Program-made: the position numbers and the translations under genes
In this document: positions 62,017-64,000 of the stretch, one piece after another
Layout of the letters: each line of letters starts with the position of its first letter
Position numbering within the stretch: the first letter of the stretch is position 1
NCBI GenBank assembly: GCA_963514095.1
Contig: OY741266.1
Span: forward strand, 12,014,297 to 12,078,296
Direction: 5' to 3'
DNA from: Eutrigla gurnardus
Taxonomy: Eukaryota; Chordata; Actinopteri; Perciformes; Triglidae
Length of the DNA stretch: 64,000 nt
Notes under the pieces: generated by a model
What the model was told of the DNA's origin: nothing
The model's database searches: none
Seen by the model: the letters and a program-made list of their open reading frames with translations, nothing else

Positions 62017-62190
62017 AGAACTGCAGTATCCTGATTAGGTAAGAGGGGAAACCTCGGTCATGCAGTTCAACAAACAGTTTCCCATGATTGATACAGTCAA
62101 AAGCTTTTGACGCATCCAGGAGACACATGAAGACTGTGCTATTGCGTGATCTGTACCTCTGTACAATTTCTTTCATACACATACGCATAA

Positions 62191-64000
62191 ATGTAACTTA
62201 CAATTATGAATGTTATTACAGTTGTGGGATATTCAGTCACAATTTTAGAATGTTTAAGTATAGTTCTAGAATTTTAAATTACAGTTCTAGAATATTAAGT
62301 TATTTTAAAATGTTAAATTGGAGTTCCAGAATGTTTCTAATGTTAAATTGCAATTCTTTAATTTTAAATTACAGTTCTAGAATTTTCTAATCCGACCGGC
62401 GGCCCTTTAATGCAATGTCCTCCATATTTCCCTCTGCCCCTTTCACTCTCTCTCTCTCTTTATAAAAGGCAAAAATGACCCAAAATAATAACATACTTTC
62501 TGTATGGTAACGTATTTCTGAGTAAAAACAGGATAGACAGGCGGAACATAACATTGGGAGGAATCATAAGACTTGTTTACGACCAAAACATTTGATTTCG
62601 ATAGAAAAATTAAACAAAATGTATTTTATATTGAGTTTTTTTTGGCATATAGTGTTAAATAGGTCCACAATATAACCAGGGATGTGATCTAAAAGGTTAA
62701 AAGGGCACTTTTATTTTCAGTTGGACTTGTATTATGATTCTAGAATGTTAATTTAATGTTAACTACAATGTTATAAACAATAAACTCCACAAAATATAAC
62801 AGCCTTGTCGCTAATCATTGACATATTCCAGACTGTGATAATTTCGCCCTAGCATTAAGTAAATGGAAACTAATTATTGTTTCACCCTTTTTTCATTTAA
62901 ACAAAACATGGCACTTAAAATTCAGAAAACAAATTAATAATTTGGTAGAGATCATGAGGCCTGTTTTAAAAAAAATTGCTGCTCTGCGAAAGTGGAACAT
63001 CTAGTCATATCTAGTATTTTTATGGCAGCTGTATGTATTAGGGGATTACCTCTAAGGTTGCATGAGGGAGCTCCCACAACGCAGCCACAAAAGTTATATC
63101 ATAAAATCAAGAGAGAAATCAATTTAGATCAGACTGGATGAACATTCTTCTTGCTCACTCGCCTCTCATGGCTTCGGTACTTTTATTTCTTTCTGTGATT
63201 TCAACGTGGATTTGTTGTTCATAAAGTAGCATTATCGGTGAAAAATAGGGTGCGTCACCTGGTTGATTTGATCGTGAGTTTACTCCTTTTGGCTTTTAAG
63301 AAGTCAAAGACACAGGAAGCATTTTTCATGTGACATCACGTTAAACGCGATAAGAAACATACATCACATTCTATAATGTCATATAATGTCATTTCAATTC
63401 AAAAGATTATTCAACTTCGATTGCTTTGTCAGTTATATCCCCAACATTAATAAGCATTGATCAAAGTTGAACTAGACACGGACAGAAAAGGCAAATGTAG
63501 AAAATCCAATATGGAAAGATATCACCTCTGAAATATCTCTATAATATTGAGAACAATTACAGCGGATAATAATAATTTTCTGGCCATTAAGTGTTACACA
63601 TCCTCATCTAATGGGATTCATCTAATTACGCTGTTTTCTGGTTGTTGTCTCGCCTCTGGGATCCCTGACTGTTGAGTTCTCTTGCTCTACCTCGCCTCCA
63701 GGAGCCCTGCAAATCTGGAGATCACAGAACCTGAGGAACATTTTAATGGCTGCTGAAATGAGCATCTCTTCAGGCAACAGCCTAACTTTCTCCCACTCAG
63801 AAACTTTCCCGGAGCATTACGTGCGACCCATCATTGCCTACCATCTTTCCTTCATGCTTACATTTTGTGACTGATAGTAAGTGGAGCAGAGAGGGGAGTT
63901 ATTTCCATCCCAACTGCTTCGGAGACCATCTATAGCTTAATTGCCTTCAGGGGTTTTGTAATGTTTTATATTTTGCATGAAGCCTTCAGCACATAGGCTG
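62191..64000. other. AT-rich terminal region without recognised genes
   Basis: Apart from the tandem array at 62240-62392 I see only AT-rich unique-looking sequence and short, unconvincing open frames. Sequence becomes more GC-rich near 63640-63800, without a coding signature. Confidence 0.6.
62240..62392. repeat. degenerate tandem array with TTCTAGAA cores
   Basis: About five diverged units of a roughly 25-30-base motif (AGTTCTAGAATTTTAAATTA). TTCTAGAA occurs at 62264-62271, 62285-62292 and 62375-62382, and TTCCAGAA at 62324-62331. A further TTCTAGAA lies at 62738-62745. Confidence 0.75.

Larger units (their letters stand above)
58619..62190 (-). mobile_element. decayed LINE (non-LTR retrotransposon) split by two later insertions
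   Basis: Minus-strand fragments at about 62190-62017, 59703-59315 and 59204-58619 encode consecutive pieces of one reverse transcriptase protein: LLDASKAFDCINH, GGILSPLLFNLYMDDLSKEL, LINHMLYADDLVVLSP, ARTKEDMKPVFPSFSLAGKP, YCTPLYTAHLWCDY, and a C-terminal part with LRILLKIPSW and FVTNNVPTFNAVVRNVM. RT motifs A, B and C (the last as YADD) are recognisable. The copy is 5'-truncated and has frameshifts (before GGILSP, after KFNSTKS, and around TVDY) and stops, so it is inactive. The 3' end runs into an (ATCT)n microsatellite. Clade assignment (CR1/Rex1-like) is uncertain. Confidence 0.85.

Overview
This window is vertebrate nuclear DNA, almost certainly from a teleost fish and probably a percomorph. 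Genes are split into small exons with GT-AG introns. Long (TG/CA)n and (CT)n microsatellites occur every few kilobases, and several interspersed repeats resemble teleost families. There are no bacterial-type operons.

Layout. (1) 481-21643, plus strand: the 3' half of mpdz (MUPP1), 24 coding exons whose reading phases agree at every junction. They encode 1093 residues from the middle of PDZ6 through PDZ13 to the natural C-terminus. (2) 21644-28880: a gene-free interval with a possible mpdz poly(A) signal, a candidate DNA transposon with 14-bp terminal inverted repeats, and degraded repeats. (3) 28974-33894, minus strand: a complete tyrp1 gene (eight coding exons, 528 residues, all six metal-binding histidines). 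It has a candidate untranslated first exon, a TATA-like box and an M-box-like element just upstream. (4) 35959-44060, minus strand: a complete five-exon gene that I do not recognise. It encodes a 621-residue type I membrane protein with a very acidic, cysteine-free ectodomain, and ends about 1.1 kb upstream of the tyrp1 promoter. (5) 44061-58510: no supportable coding gene, many microsatellites and repeat copies. (6) 58619-62190: a decayed minus-strand LINE that contains two plus-strand LINE insertions, each with its own target-site duplication. The larger is a 5'-truncated L1-type element with an intact 3' ORF2. (7) 62191-64000: AT-rich sequence with a degenerate tandem array and no recognisable gene.

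Biology. MPDZ is a multivalent scaffold of tight junctions and synapses. TYRP1 is a melanosomal membrane enzyme of eumelanin synthesis. The two genes converge tail to tail, as in the mammalian TYRP1-MPDZ neighbourhood, but I see no LURAP1L between them. The unknown membrane protein is the most likely under-described component. The nested LINEs give a clear order of insertion events.
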